Shown here: piece after piece, positions 44,887 through 58,018 of the stretch
Position numbering within the stretch: position 1 is the stretch's first letter
Layout of the letters: each line of letters begins with the position of its first letter
NCBI RefSeq assembly: GCF_003945545.1
Contig: NZ_CP029617.1
Coordinates: 1,217,001 to 1,281,000 of the forward strand
Origin: Streptomyces sp. WAC 01529
GTDB taxonomy: Bacteria > Actinomycetota > Actinomycetes > Streptomycetales > Streptomycetaceae
Direction: 5' to 3'
DNA length: 64,000 bases
Translations under genes and position numbers: made by a program
The notes under the pieces: model-generated
Databases searched by the model: none
What the model saw: only the letters and a program-made list of their open reading frames with translations
Told to the model about the DNA's origin: nothing

Positions 44887-45732
44887 TCAGGCCGCTTCGG
44901 CGGCCGCCCGGATCTCGTCCGCGAAGCGCTCCGCGGCCTCCCGCAGGCCCGCGGCGTCGGGTCCGAACCGCAGGACGCCCCGGCTGACGCTCGGCACCAC
45001 GTTGCGCACGGCCGCGCCGAAGACGCCCGGCAGATCGGCCGGGGTCGCGCCCTGCGCGCCGATGCCGGGGGCGAGCAGCGGGCCGTTGATGTCGAGGTCG
45101 TACGACGAGAGGTCGCCGAGCGTCGCGCCGACGACCGCGCCGAAGGAGCCCAGGGGCTCCTGTCCGGCGTTCTCGGCGGCGAGGTGGCCGAGGACGGTGG
45201 CCGCGACCGTACGGCCGTCCTCGCGGAGCGCGTGCTGCACCTCGGCGCCCTCGGGGTTGGAGGTGAGGGCGAGCACGAAGAGTCCGGCGCCGTTCTCGCG
45301 CGCGAGTTCCACGGCCGGCTTCAGCGAGCCGTAGCCGAGGTAGGGCGAGACCGTGAGGGCGTCGCTGAACAGCGGCGAGTCCTTGTGCAGGAAGGCCTCG
45401 GCGTACGCGGCCATGGTCGAGCCGATGTCGCCGCGCTTGGCGTCCATGACGACCAGGGCACCGGCCTCGCGCAGCTCCGCGACGGCCTTCTCCAGCACGG
45501 CGACGCCCCGCGAGCCGAAGCGCTCGAAGAAGGCGCTCTGCGGCTTGAAGACGGCGACGGTCCCGGCCAGCGCCTCGACGACGGTCCGGGTGAACCGCTC
45601 CAGGCCCGCGATGTCGTCGTTCAGGTCCCACGCGGACAGCAGCGAGGCGTGCGGGTCGATGCCGACGCAGAGCGGGCCGCGCTCGTCCATGGCGCGGCGC
45701 AGGCGCGTGCCGAACGGGTCGAGGGCACTCAT
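44887..45732 (-). CDS. pyrF: orotidine-5'-phosphate decarboxylase, type 2
   Basis: 281 residues, ATG overlapping the pyrD stop (ATGA). It decarboxylates OMP to UMP, the last step of the pathway. It is the longer type 2 form common in actinobacteria: Cys-Val-Gly-Ile-Asp-Pro-His near 21, and the catalytic Asp-Ala-Lys-Arg-Gly-Asp-Ile-Gly near 96. Ala-Ser-Val-type PRPP residues differ from type 1. Last gene of the operon. Confidence 0.95.
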   Translation of the reverse strand: MSALDPFGTRLRRAMDERGPLCVGIDPHASLLSAWDLNDDIAGLERFTRTVVEALAGTVAVFKPQSAFFERFGSRGVAVLEKAVAELREAGALVVMDAKRGDIGSTMAAYAEAFLHKDSPLFSDALTVSPYLGYGSLKPAVELARENGAGLFVLALTSNPEGAEVQHALREDGRTVAATVLGHLAAENAGQEPLGSFGAVVGATLGDLSSYDLDINGPLLAPGIGAQGATPADLPGVFGAAVRNVVPSVSRGVLRFGPDAAGLREAAERFADEIRAAAEAA

Positions 45733-46835
45733 GCGGACTTCCTCACGTCGGCGCCGACGGCGTCGGCGAGGGTGGCGTACGGGCTCGTGCGCAGGCGTGC
45801 GGCGAGGCCCTTGTGGATCGCGCGGGCCCAGAACGGCCCTTCGTAGATGAAGGCGCTGTAGCCCTGCACCAGGGTGGCGCCCGCCAGGATGCGCTGCCAG
45901 GCGTCCTCGGCGTTCTCGATGCCGCCGACGCCCACGAGCGTGATGCGGTCGCCCACGCGCGCGTAGAGGCGGCGCAGGACCTCCAGGGAGCGCGCCTTGA
46001 GGGGCGCTCCGGAGAGTCCGCCGACCTCCTCGATCAGCAGGGGCGGGGAGTGCAGCCCGAGGCTCTCGCGCGCGATGGTCGTGTTCGTGGCGATGATGCC
46101 GTCCAGGCCGAGTTCGACGGCGAGGTCCGCGACGGCGTCGATGTCCTCGTCCGCGAGGTCGGGGGCGATCTTCACCAGGAGCGGTACGCGACGGCCCTCG
46201 ACGCTGCGGTCGGCGGCCTCGCGCACGGCGGTCAGCAGGGGCCGCAGCGACTCGGTGGCCTGGAGGTTGCGCAGGCCCGGGGTGTTCGGGGACGAGACGT
46301 TGACGACCAGGTAGTCGGCGTGGCGGGCCAGGCGCTCGGTCGACTTCACGTAGTCGGCGGCGGCCTCCTCCTCGGGGACGACCTTGGTCTTGCCGATGTT
46401 GACGCCCACGACGGTCTTGAAGACGGGCCTGCGCGAGGCCAGGCGCTCGGCGACGGCGGCCGAACCGTCGTTGTTGAAGCCCATGCGGTTGATCAGCGCG
46501 CGGTCGGGGACGAGGCGGAACAGCCGCTTCTTGGGGTTGCCGGGCTGCGGCTCCCCGGTGACCGTGCCGATCTCGATGTGGTCGAAGCCGAGCATCGACA
46601 TGCCGTCGATCGCGACGGCGTTCTTGTCGAAGCCCGCGGCGAGCCCGAAGGGCCCGTGCATCCGCAGCCCGAAGGCCTCGGTGCGCAGCTCCTTGTGGCG
46701 GGGGGCGAGGGCGGCCGCGACGAAGGTGCGCAGGACCGGGACGCGGGCCGCGAGGCGGATCCAGCGGAAGGCCATGTAGTGGGCCTGCTCGGGGTCCATG
46801 CGCTGGAAGACGAGGTTGAAGAAGAGCTTGTACAT
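45729..46835 (-). CDS. pyrD: dihydroorotate dehydrogenase, class 2
   Basis: 368 residues from the ATG at 46835. The N-terminal helix ([10 protein letters not shown]) is the membrane/quinone-binding extension of class 2. Ala-Ala-Gly-Phe-Asp-Lys-Asn-Ala and Asn-Val-Ser-Ser-Pro-Asn-Thr-Pro-Gly hold the FMN site and catalytic Ser. It oxidises dihydroorotate and passes electrons to menaquinone. A GAAA-capped hairpin lies between carB and this gene. Confidence 0.96.
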   Translation of the reverse strand: MYKLFFNLVFQRMDPEQAHYMAFRWIRLAARVPVLRTFVAAALAPRHKELRTEAFGLRMHGPFGLAAGFDKNAVAIDGMSMLGFDHIEIGTVTGEPQPGNPKKRLFRLVPDRALINRMGFNNDGSAAVAERLASRRPVFKTVVGVNIGKTKVVPEEEAAADYVKSTERLARHADYLVVNVSSPNTPGLRNLQATESLRPLLTAVREAADRSVEGRRVPLLVKIAPDLADEDIDAVADLAVELGLDGIIATNTTIARESLGLHSPPLLIEEVGGLSGAPLKARSLEVLRRLYARVGDRITLVGVGGIENAEDAWQRILAGATLVQGYSAFIYEGPFWARAIHKGLAARLRTSPYATLADAVGADVRKSA

Positions 46836-46866
46836 GTTCGATGTCCTCAGAAAGGGCCTCACGAAG

Positions 46867-46894
46867 AGGGGGACACCGTTTCCGGTGTCCCCCT
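46867..46894 (-). promoter_or_regulatory. intra-operon hairpin between carB and pyrD
   Basis: On the minus strand AGGGGGACACCG, loop GAAA, CGGTGTCCCCCT: 12-bp stem with a GNRA tetraloop, 10 bases past the carB stop. No U-run follows, so it may protect the carB mRNA end or partly terminate. Confidence 0.6.
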
Positions 46895-46903
46895 TCTGGG
46901 CTG

Positions 46904-50204
<3,301 letters not shown>

Positions 50205-50212
<8 letters not shown>

Positions 50213-51356
50213 GCTGGGCTCCTTCTGCGGTCATCAGGGATACGAAACGGTCGAAGAGGTACGCGGCGTCGTGCGGACCGGCGGCCGCCTCGGGGTGGTA
50301 CTGGACGCTGAACGCGGGCTGGTCGAGGAGCTGGAGCCCCTCCACCACCTGGTCGTTGAGGCACACGTGGGAGACCTCGGCGCGCCCGTAGGGGGTGTCG
50401 GAGACCTTGTCGAGCGGCGCGTCGACGGCGAAGCCGTGGTTGTGCGCGGTGACCTCGACCTTGCCGGTCGTGCGGTCCTGCACCGGCTGGTTGATGCCGC
50501 GGTGGCCGTACTTCAGCTTGTAGGTGCCGAAGCCGAGGGCGCGGCCGAGGATCTGGTTGCCGAAGCAGATGCCGAAGAGCGGCGTCCTGCGCTTGAGGAC
50601 GGCGCCCATCAGCGCGACCGGTCCCTCGGCGGTGGCCGGGTCGCCGGGGCCGTTGGAGAAGAAGACTCCGTCGGGGGCGACGGCGTACACGTCCTCCTCG
50701 GTGGCGGTCGCGGGCAGCACGTGCACCTCGATGCCGCGCTCGGCCATCCGGTGCGGGGTCATGCCCTTGATGCCGAGGTCGATGGCGGCGACGGTGAACT
50801 TCTTCTCGCCGACGGCCGGGACGACGTAGGCCTCCTTGGTGGCGACCTCCTCGTACAGGCTCGCGCCCTTCATGTGGGGCTGCGCCTGGACGCGGGCGAC
50901 CAGCTCGGCGTCGGCGGCCAGTGCCTCGCCGGAGAAGATCCCGGAGCGCATGGAGCCGCTCTCGCGCAGGTGACGGGTGAGGGCGCGGGTGTCGATGCCG
51001 GAGATGCCGACGACGCCCTGCGCGACCAGCTCCTCGTCGAGCGAACGCCGGGCACGCCAGTTGGAGGGGACGCGGGCGGGGTCGCGGACCACGTAACCGG
51101 AGACCCAGATGCGGCCCGACTCGTCGTCCTCGTCGTTCCAGCCGGTGTTGCCGATCTGGGGGGCGGTGGCGACCACGATCTGGCGGTCGTACGAGGGGTC
51201 GGTCAGCGTCTCCTGGTAGCCGGTCATGCCGGTGGAGAACACCGCTTCGCCGAAGGTTTCCCCCACGGCCCCGTAGGCACGGCCGCGGAAGATGCGGCCG
51301 TCCTCCAGGACGAGTACGGCGGGAGCCTTGCCGGCTCCCCGGGTGGAGGTCGTCAT
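50205..51356 (-). CDS. carA: carbamoyl-phosphate synthase small subunit
   Basis: 383 residues from the ATG at 51356, overlapping the upstream stop (ATGA). Glutamine amidotransferase: N-terminal CPSase domain, then class I GATase with Gly-Ile-Cys-Phe-Gly-Asn-Gln (nucleophile Cys near 273) and His-Pro-Glu near the end. It supplies ammonia to CarB. An N-terminal Thr/Gly extension of about ten residues precedes the core. Confidence 0.97.
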
Positions 51357-51922
51357 CGTGCGGTGCCTTCCGTAGTAGCGGTATTGATCATGGTGTTGAT
51401 GGTCTCGACCCACTCGGCCTGCTCGGCCGCGTGGTCCGAGCGGAAGCCGGAGTCGATCAGCTTCTCGCCGTGTTCCCACGTGACGATCAGCAGGCCGCCC
51501 TCGGCGAGGACTTTGCCGGCGATGCCCTTGTCGAGGCGGGCCCCGCGCAGCCGGGCCGCCGGGACGAAGAAGTCGGCGGCACCGGGGCGTACGACGTCGA
51601 GTCCCGCGTCGGTGAGCGTCAGCTCCACGCGGCTGCGGGTGCCCAGGCCGTGCGCCACGATGCGGTCGAGCCACTGCCCCGCCGTGGTGGAGCCGTGGTA
51701 GCGGCCGGTCAGCTCCAGTCTCGCCGGGCCCGGGTCATCCGGCGCGGCGGGCAGCTCGGGCAGGTCGCCCTGGAGGGTGCCGCGCCATTTCCAGCCCTCG
51801 CGCATCAGCCAGTAGACGAGCGCGATGAAGAGCAGCAGTCCCACGACCCAGCCGAGCCGTGCGGCCCAGTCGGTCACGTCCGCCGATTCCTTCTCGGCGG
51901 CCAGTTCCACAAGAGTTGTCAC
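51353..51922 (-). CDS. single-pass membrane protein inside the pyr operon
   Basis: 189 residues from a GTG that overlaps the pyrC stop (GTGA); its own stop overlaps carA (ATGA). One hydrophobic helix at about 23-42 ([14 protein letters not shown]) is followed by about 140 soluble residues, a PH-like beta barrel with [12 protein letters not shown]. It is not a pyrimidine enzyme. The double coupling shows it is made in step with CarA and PyrC. A tether for the enzymes, or a neighbour carried along, are both possible. Found at this place in other streptomycetes as far as I recall. Confidence 0.75.
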   Translation of the reverse strand: MTTLVELAAEKESADVTDWAARLGWVVGLLLFIALVYWLMREGWKWRGTLQGDLPELPAAPDDPGPARLELTGRYHGSTTAGQWLDRIVAHGLGTRSRVELTLTDAGLDVVRPGAADFFVPAARLRGARLDKGIAGKVLAEGGLLIVTWEHGEKLIDSGFRSDHAAEQAEWVETINTMINTATTEGTAR

Positions 51923-53205
51923 GCGAGCTTCCCGTCGACGAGCGTGGCCCGGCCCCGGAGCCACGTGTGCGTGACGCGGCCCGGCAGCTCGCGGCCCTCA
52001 TAGGGAGTGTTGCGGCTGCGCGAGGCGAAGCTCGCGGGGTCCACTTCCCCACGGTAATCGGCGTCGACGAGGACGAGGTTCGCGGGCTCACCTGCCGAGA
52101 CGGGGCGGCCGTGCCCGGTGGCCCGGCCGATCTTCGCGGGCTTGAAGGACATCCGGTCGGCGACCGCTTCCCAGGTCAGCAGCCCGGTCTCGACCATCGT
52201 CTGCTGGACGACGGAGAGGGCGGTCTCCAGGCCGACCATGCCCATGGCGGCCGCGGCCCACTCGCAGTCCTTGTCCTCGTGGGGGTGCGGGGCGTGGTCG
52301 GTGGCGACGATGTCGATGGTGCCGTCGGCGAGGGCCTCGCGCAGCGCCATGACGTCGCGCTCGGTGCGCAGCGGCGGGTTGACCTTGTAGACGGGGTTGT
52401 ACGAGCGGACCAGCTCGTCGGTGAGGAGGAGGTGGTGGGGGGTGACCTCGGCGGTGACGTCGATGCCGCGGGACTTGGCCCAGCGGACGATCTCCACGGA
52501 GCCTGCGGTCGAGAGGTGGCAGATGTGGACGCGGGAGCCGACGTGCTCGGCGAGCAGCACGTCCCTGGCGATGATCGACTCCTCGGCGACGGCGGGCCAG
52601 CCGCCGAGGCCCAGCTCGGCGGAGACGACGCCCTCGTTCATCTGGGCGCCCTCGGTGAGCCGCGGCTCCTGGGCGTGCTGGGCGACGACGCCGCCGAAGG
52701 CCTTCACGTACTCCAGGGCGCGGCGCATCATCACGGCGTCGTCGACGCACTTGCCGTCGTCGGAGAAGACGGTGACCCCGGCGGCGGACTCGTGCATGGC
52801 GCCCAGCTCGGCGAGCTTCTTGCCCTCCAGGCCGACGGTGACGGCACCGATGGGCTGTACGTCGCAGTAGCCGGACTCCTTGCCGAGGCGGTAGACCTGC
52901 TCGACGACGCCGGCGGTGTCGGCGACGGGGAAGGTGTTGGCCATGGCGAACACGGCGGTGTAGCCGCCGGAGGCGGCGGCGCGGGTGCCGGTGAGGACGG
53001 TCTCGGAGTCCTCACGGCCGGGCTCGCGCAGGTGGGTGTGGAGGTCGACGAGGCCCGGCAGGAGGACCTTGCCCCCGGCCTCGACGACGGTCGCGCCCTC
53101 GGCGGGGAGCCCCGTGCCGACGGCCTCGATGGTCTCGCCGTCGATGAGGACGTCCCGCGCCTCGCCGCCGAGCACCTTCGCACCACGGATCAGGATCTTG
53201 CTCAT
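51919..53205 (-). CDS. pyrC: dihydroorotase
   Basis: 428 residues. Zinc amidohydrolase: Asp-Leu-His-Thr-His-Leu-Arg-Glu-Pro-Gly near 56 with two zinc ligands; Ala-Thr-Asp-His-Ala-Pro-His near 305 with the catalytic Asp. It closes carbamoyl aspartate to dihydroorotate. It is the long, class I (PyrC/AllB-like) form. It starts 4 bases after pyrB. Confidence 0.96.
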   Translation of the reverse strand: MSKILIRGAKVLGGEARDVLIDGETIEAVGTGLPAEGATVVEAGGKVLLPGLVDLHTHLREPGREDSETVLTGTRAAASGGYTAVFAMANTFPVADTAGVVEQVYRLGKESGYCDVQPIGAVTVGLEGKKLAELGAMHESAAGVTVFSDDGKCVDDAVMMRRALEYVKAFGGVVAQHAQEPRLTEGAQMNEGVVSAELGLGGWPAVAEESIIARDVLLAEHVGSRVHICHLSTAGSVEIVRWAKSRGIDVTAEVTPHHLLLTDELVRSYNPVYKVNPPLRTERDVMALREALADGTIDIVATDHAPHPHEDKDCEWAAAAMGMVGLETALSVVQQTMVETGLLTWEAVADRMSFKPAKIGRATGHGRPVSAGEPANLVLVDADYRGEVDPASFASRSRNTPYEGRELPGRVTHTWLRGRATLVDGKLA

Positions 53206-53209
53206 GGTC

Positions 53210-54196
53210 TTACTTCTCCTCGGAACCGGTGGGGCGGGTGTGGGTGACGGCGGGCTCGTTGCCGCCCAGGAGCAGGTAGAGGACGGCCATGCGGATGGAG
53301 ACTCCGTTGGCGACCTGTTCGACGACCGTGCAGCGGTCGGAGTCGGCGACCTCGGCGGTGATCTCCATGCCGCGGACCATCGGGCCGGGGTGCATCACGA
53401 TGGCGTGCTCGGGCATCTTCGCCATGCGCTCGCCGTCCAGGCCGTAGCGCCGCGAGTACTCGCGCTCGGTGGGGAAGAACGCGGCGTTCATGCGTTCGCG
53501 CTGCACCCTCAGCATCATCACGGCGTCGGACTTCGACAGCACGCCGTCCAGGTCGTACGAGACCTCGCAGGGCCAGCGCTCGACGCCGACCGGCACCAGG
53601 GTGGGCGGCGCGACCAGGGTGACCTCGGCGCCGAGGGTGTGCAGCAGGTCCACGTTCGAGCGGGCCACACGGCTGTGCAGGACGTCGCCGACGATGGTGA
53701 TGCGCTTGCCCGCCAGGTCCTGGCCGAGGCCCGCGTCGCGCCCGACCAGGCGGCGGCGCATGGTGAAGGCGTCGAGCAGCGCCTGGGTGGGGTGCTGGTG
53801 GGTGCCGTCGCCGGCGTTGATGACGGCGGCGTCGATCCAGCCGGAGGTGGCGAGGCGGTAGGGCGCGCCGGAGGCTCCGTGCCGGATGACGACGGCGTCG
53901 ACGCCCATCGCCTCCAGCGTCTGGGCGGTGTCCTTGAGGGACTCGCCCTTGGAGACCGAGGAGCCCTTGGCGGCGAAGTTGATGACGTCGGCGGAGAGGC
54001 GCTTCTCGGCGGCCTCGAAGGAGATCCGGGTCCGGGTCGAGTCCTCGAAGAAGAGGTTGACCACGGTGCGGCCGCGCAGGGCGGGCAGCTTCTTGATCGG
54101 CCGGTCGGCCACCCGCGCCATCTCCTCGGCCGTGTCGAGGATGAGGACGGCGTCGTCGCGGGAGAGGTCGGCGGCCGAGATGAGGTGTCGCATCAT
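53210..54196 (-). CDS. pyrB: aspartate carbamoyltransferase
   Basis: 328 residues; the first of two ATGs is chosen since GGAG is 8 bases upstream. Carbamoyl-phosphate loop Phe-Glu-Asp-Ser-Thr-Arg-Thr-Arg near 52; Asp-Gly-x-His-Gln-His-Pro-Thr-Gln near 135. It joins carbamoyl phosphate and aspartate. No pyrI regulatory subunit is found, so control is likely through PyrR. Confidence 0.97.
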   Translation of the reverse strand: MMRHLISAADLSRDDAVLILDTAEEMARVADRPIKKLPALRGRTVVNLFFEDSTRTRISFEAAEKRLSADVINFAAKGSSVSKGESLKDTAQTLEAMGVDAVVIRHGASGAPYRLATSGWIDAAVINAGDGTHQHPTQALLDAFTMRRRLVGRDAGLGQDLAGKRITIVGDVLHSRVARSNVDLLHTLGAEVTLVAPPTLVPVGVERWPCEVSYDLDGVLSKSDAVMMLRVQRERMNAAFFPTEREYSRRYGLDGERMAKMPEHAIVMHPGPMVRGMEITAEVADSDRCTVVEQVANGVSIRMAVLYLLLGGNEPAVTHTRPTGSEEK

Positions 54197-54279
54197 CGGG
54201 GGTACTCCGGTGTGTGGAGGTCTGCGGGCACGCGGACGCGCAGGGGCGTGCCCTGGAGCCCGTGAGGGGGAAGCCGGTC

Positions 54280-54900
<621 letters not shown>

Positions 54901-54985
54901 TCGAAATTGCGCCAGCCAGACTATCAGTACTGATGACCGAACACGTCATCGGCCTCCACCGAAGGGGCGGTACGGACCATTCGGC

Positions 54986-55015
54986 TTGACGCAGGCAAGT
55001 AACGCTGCGTAACCT
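54986..55015 (+). promoter_or_regulatory. bldD promoter
   Basis: TTGACG, 18-base spacer, TAACCT. The BldD box at 55000-55012 covers the spacer end and the -10. Confidence 0.65.
55000..55012. promoter_or_regulatory. BldD box, perfect match
   Basis: TAACGCTGCGTAA matches every fixed base of the palindromic BldD consensus TNACNC(A/T)GNGTNA. It sits on the bldD promoter. Confidence 0.8.
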
Positions 55016-55027
55016 CACAGTGAGTTA
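55015..55027. promoter_or_regulatory. BldD box, one mismatch
   Basis: TCACAGTGAGTTA differs from the consensus at one fixed base. It starts 15 bases after the first box. A weaker third candidate, TGTCGCAGCGTCC, is near 55054. Confidence 0.6.
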
Positions 55028-55076
55028 CCAGCCACGCGGCGGAGCCGCATGATTGTCGCAGCGTCCGGGGAGCTAT

Positions 55077-55577
55077 ATGTCCAGCGAATACGCCAAGCAG
55101 CTCGGGGCCAAGCTCCGCGCGATCCGCACCCAGCAGGGCCTTTCCCTCCACGGCGTCGAGGAGAAGTCCCAGGGACGCTGGAAGGCGGTCGTGGTGGGGT
55201 CGTACGAGCGCGGTGACCGTGCCGTGACCGTGCAGCGCCTCGCCGAGCTGGCGGACTTCTACGGCGTCCCCGTGCAGGAGCTTCTTCCTGGTACGGCTCC
55301 TGGTGGCGCCGCCGAGCCGCCGCCGAAGCTCGTCCTGGACCTGGAGCGCCTTGCCCACGTGCCGGCCGAGAAGGCGGGCCCCCTCCAGCGGTATGCCGCC
55401 ACGATCCAGTCGCAGCGCGGTGACTACAACGGCAAGGTGCTCTCGATCCGCCAGGACGACCTGCGCACCCTCGCCGTCATCTATGACCAGTCCCCCTCGG
55501 TCCTGACCGAGCAGCTCATCAGCTGGGGCGTTCTGGACGCGGACGCGCGCCGCGCCGTCGCCCACGAAGAGGTCTGA
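55077..55577 (+). CDS. bldD: developmental master regulator BldD
   Basis: 166 residues from the ATG at 55077, 4 bases after GGGGAG. The N-terminal HTH (about 5-70, Leu-Arg-Ala-Ile-Arg-Thr-Gln-Gln-Gly-Leu-Ser-Leu) is an Xre-type domain. The C-terminal domain carries the c-di-GMP motif Arg-Gly-Asp, eight residues, Arg-Gln-Asp-Asp, complete here. Tetrameric c-di-GMP makes BldD dimerise and repress sporulation genes during vegetative growth. BldD boxes in its own promoter indicate autorepression. Divergent from pyrR. Confidence 0.98.
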   Translation: MSSEYAKQLGAKLRAIRTQQGLSLHGVEEKSQGRWKAVVVGSYERGDRAVTVQRLAELADFYGVPVQELLPGTAPGGAAEPPPKLVLDLERLAHVPAEKAGPLQRYAATIQSQRGDYNGKVLSIRQDDLRTLAVIYDQSPSVLTEQLISWGVLDADARRAVAHEEV

Positions 55578-55605
55578 TCCCGCCGGACACTTCAGCAGAA
55601 ACGTG

Positions 55606-55656
55606 CCGCCGCCGGTGGCCGCAGCCGAAAGGCCGCGGCCACCGGCGGCGGTTTTT
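55606..55656 (+). terminator. bldD terminator
   Basis: 17-bp perfect stem, an inner GCC-gaaa-GGC hairpin and a run of five T: a complete intrinsic terminator. Confidence 0.92.
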
Positions 55657-55712
55657 CACATTCCCCTCGCAATTACCCCGTGCAAAAACCGGAGCAGCGA
55701 AAAGCCGGGAAA

Positions 55713-55751
55713 CCGACAGGGCCCGCAGCAATCCGCTGCGGGCCCTGTCGG
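55713..55751 (-). terminator. nusB terminator
   Basis: 17-bp perfect stem with 5-base loop, 20 bases past the nusB stop. With the bldD terminator it insulates the convergent genes. Confidence 0.88.
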
Positions 55752-55770
55752 TGTGACGTGGAAGACGCCC

Positions 55771-56205
55771 TTACTCCTCGTCCCGCCGCAGGGACGGCTT
55801 CAGGTCCTTGAAGCGTCCGAGCAGGCCGTTGACGAAGGACGGCGACTCGTCCGTGGAGAACTCCTTGGCGAGCTGGACCGCCTCGTCGAGGACGACCGCG
55901 TCGGGCGTCCCGTCGACCCAGACCAGTTCGTAGGCGCCGAGCCGCAGGATGTTCCGGTCGACGACCGGCATGCGGTCCAGGGTCCATCCGACGGCGTACT
56001 GCGAGATGAGTTCGTCGATGCGGCGCACATGCTCCGCGTACCCCTCGACGAGCTCCATCGTGTACTCGCTCACCGGCGGCTGCCGGGTGTCGGACCGCGA
56101 GTGGCGCACCCAGTCGGCGAGGACCGTCAGGACGTCCGTTCCGCGCTGGTCCGCCTCGAAGAGGATCTGGAAGGCGCGCTTGCGGGCCGTGTTACGAGCA
56201 GCCAC
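55771..56205 (-). CDS. nusB: transcription antitermination factor
   Basis: 144 residues, all-helical RNA-binding NusB fold: Arg-Lys-Arg-Ala-Phe-Gln-Ile-Leu-Phe-Glu-Ala-Asp near residue 10 and Asn-Ile-Leu-Arg-Leu-Gly-Ala-Tyr-Glu-Leu near 83. With NusE it binds boxA of rRNA leaders. It starts two bases after efp and is probably translated with it. Confidence 0.96.
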   Translation of the reverse strand: MAARNTARKRAFQILFEADQRGTDVLTVLADWVRHSRSDTRQPPVSEYTMELVEGYAEHVRRIDELISQYAVGWTLDRMPVVDRNILRLGAYELVWVDGTPDAVVLDEAVQLAKEFSTDESPSFVNGLLGRFKDLKPSLRRDEE

Positions 56206-56207
56206 GG

Positions 56208-56774
56208 TTAGCTGTTCACCCGGCCGAGGTAGTCGCTGGTGCGGGTGTCGACCTTGATCTTCTCGCCGGTGGTGATGAAGAGCGGCACCTGGATCTGGTG
56301 GCCGGTCTCCAGCGTGGCGGGCTTGGTGCCACCGGTGGAGCGGTCGCCCTGGACGCCCGGCTCGGTCTCCTGGATGACCAGCTCGACGGCGGCGGGCAGC
56401 TCGACGAAGAGCACCGCGCCCTCGTGCTGCGCGACGGTGGCGGTGAAGCCCTCGATCAGGAAGTTGGCGGCGTCGCCGACGGCCTTCTTGTCGACGTGCA
56501 GCTGGTCGTAGGTCTCCATGTCCATGAAGACGAAGTAATCGCCGTCCATGTAGGAGAACTGCATGTCGCGCTTGTCAATCGTGGCCGTCTCGACCTTGAC
56601 ACCGGCGTTGAACGTCTTGTCGACGACCTTGCCGGAGAGCACGTTCTTGAGCTTGGTGCGCACGAAGGCCGGGCCCTTGCCGGGCTTGACGTGCTGGAAC
56701 TCGACGACGGACCAGAGCTGGCCGCCTTCGAGCTTGAGCACCAGGCCGTTCTTGAGGTCGTTCGTGGAAGCCAC
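56208..56774 (-). CDS. efp: translation elongation factor P
   Basis: 188 residues in three beta-barrel domains. The tip loop reads Lys-Pro-Gly-Lys-Gly-Pro-Ala with Lys33 between glycines: the actinobacterial Pro-Gly-Lys-Gly-Pro form, reported to work without lysine modification. It relieves ribosome stalling at proline stretches. The efp-nusB order with the M24 protein upstream is common. Confidence 0.97.
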   Translation of the reverse strand: MASTNDLKNGLVLKLEGGQLWSVVEFQHVKPGKGPAFVRTKLKNVLSGKVVDKTFNAGVKVETATIDKRDMQFSYMDGDYFVFMDMETYDQLHVDKKAVGDAANFLIEGFTATVAQHEGAVLFVELPAAVELVIQETEPGVQGDRSTGGTKPATLETGHQIQVPLFITTGEKIKVDTRTSDYLGRVNS

Positions 56775-56831
56775 GGTTGCGGAATCTCCTGCACTGACTG
56801 ACTGGTGGACGACCCCGGGCGGGCACGCGCG

Positions 56832-57938
56832 CTAGAGCGCGAGCAGTTCCTTGGTCGTGATGGTGAGTAGCTCGGGTCCGCCGTCCGCCTCGGGGCGCAC
56901 GACGAGCGTGTCATCGATCCGGACACCACCCCGGCCAGGGAGGTGAACCCCCGGTTCGACGGTGACCGGCACGCAAGCGTCCAGTTTACCCATGGCCGAG
57001 GGCGCCAGCTGCGGGTCCTCGTCGATTTCGAGCCCCACACCGTGTCCGGTCAGCGGAGGGAAGTCATCCGCATGGCCCGCGGAGTCCAGTACGTGGCGTG
57101 CCGCGCGGTCCACGTCACGGCAGGCCGCACCGGGTACGAGGGCCTCCCTGCCGGCCCGCTGAGCGGCGAAGACGAGGTCGTACAGCTCGATCTGCCAGTC
57201 CGCGGGGGACGTCCCGATGACGAACGTACGCCCGATCTCGCAGCGGTATCCGCGGTAACTCGCCCCGAGGCACACGGAGAGGAAGTCGCCCTCCTCCACC
57301 CGGCGGTCCGAAGGCCGGTGGGCGCCCTTGCCGGAGTGGGGGCCGGTGCCGACCGAGGTGGGGAAGGCGGGCCCGTCCGCGCCGTGGTCCACGAGCCGCC
57401 GCTCCAGCTCCAGGGCGAGATGCCGTTCGGTGCGCCCGACGAGGATGGACTCGAGCAGTTCGCCCAGTGCCTGGTCGGTGATCTCCGCGGCGATCCGCAG
57501 ACAGGAGATCTCCTCCTCGTCCTTGACGTACCGCAGCTGCTCCACCGCCCCGCCGAGGTCCACAAGGCGCAGCCCCGGGGCGACCGAGCCGAGCGCCCGG
57601 TGCCGGGCGACCGTCAGATGGTGCTCCTCCACGGCCAGCGTCCCGGCTCCCCCGGCGGCGGCGAGCTCGGCTCCCGCGACGGCCGGATCGGCCCCGGGCG
57701 CGGGCAGCAGCCGCGTACGCAGCGCCTCGTCGGGCCGCCCCTCGCCGGGCTGCTCCCCGGGCGGGCGCCCGCACAGCAGGACGTCCTCGTCCTCACCCAC
57801 CAGAAGCACGGCACCCTCGGGCGCCACTCCGGCGAGATAGCGGACATTGGCGGGCCGGGAGATCAACGCCGCCGCACCGCCCCCGGCGGCACACCGCTCC
57901 CTCACCCGCTCCCTGCGGACCGCGTACACCTCTGACAT
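56832..57938 (-). CDS. M24 (aminopeptidase P-like) protein with altered metal site
   Basis: 368 residues: N-terminal creatinase-like domain (1 to about 130) and pita-bread M24 domain. Canonical ligands are Asp, Asp, His, Glu, Glu. Here they read Cys223 (Val-Cys-Leu-Gly-Ala), Glu234 (Arg-Cys-Glu-Ile-Gly), His299 (Gly-His-Gly-Val-Gly), Glu328 (Val-Glu-Pro-Gly) and Asp342 (Arg-Ile-Asp-Asp). Three of five are replaced. It may bind another metal or have lost peptidase activity. Placement beside efp follows the usual pepP-efp order, so its ancestor was an Xaa-Pro peptidase. Confidence 0.82.
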   Translation of the reverse strand: MSEVYAVRRERVRERCAAGGGAAALISRPANVRYLAGVAPEGAVLLVGEDEDVLLCGRPPGEQPGEGRPDEALRTRLLPAPGADPAVAGAELAAAGGAGTLAVEEHHLTVARHRALGSVAPGLRLVDLGGAVEQLRYVKDEEEISCLRIAAEITDQALGELLESILVGRTERHLALELERRLVDHGADGPAFPTSVGTGPHSGKGAHRPSDRRVEEGDFLSVCLGASYRGYRCEIGRTFVIGTSPADWQIELYDLVFAAQRAGREALVPGAACRDVDRAARHVLDSAGHADDFPPLTGHGVGLEIDEDPQLAPSAMGKLDACVPVTVEPGVHLPGRGGVRIDDTLVVRPEADGGPELLTITTKELLAL

Positions 57939-58018
57939 GGGGCGAGCCTACGAGCGCCCCGCCGTCCCAGCCCGGCCAGCGCGTCCGACCGGGCGTCAGC
58001 GCCCTCCCGCGAGCCCCC

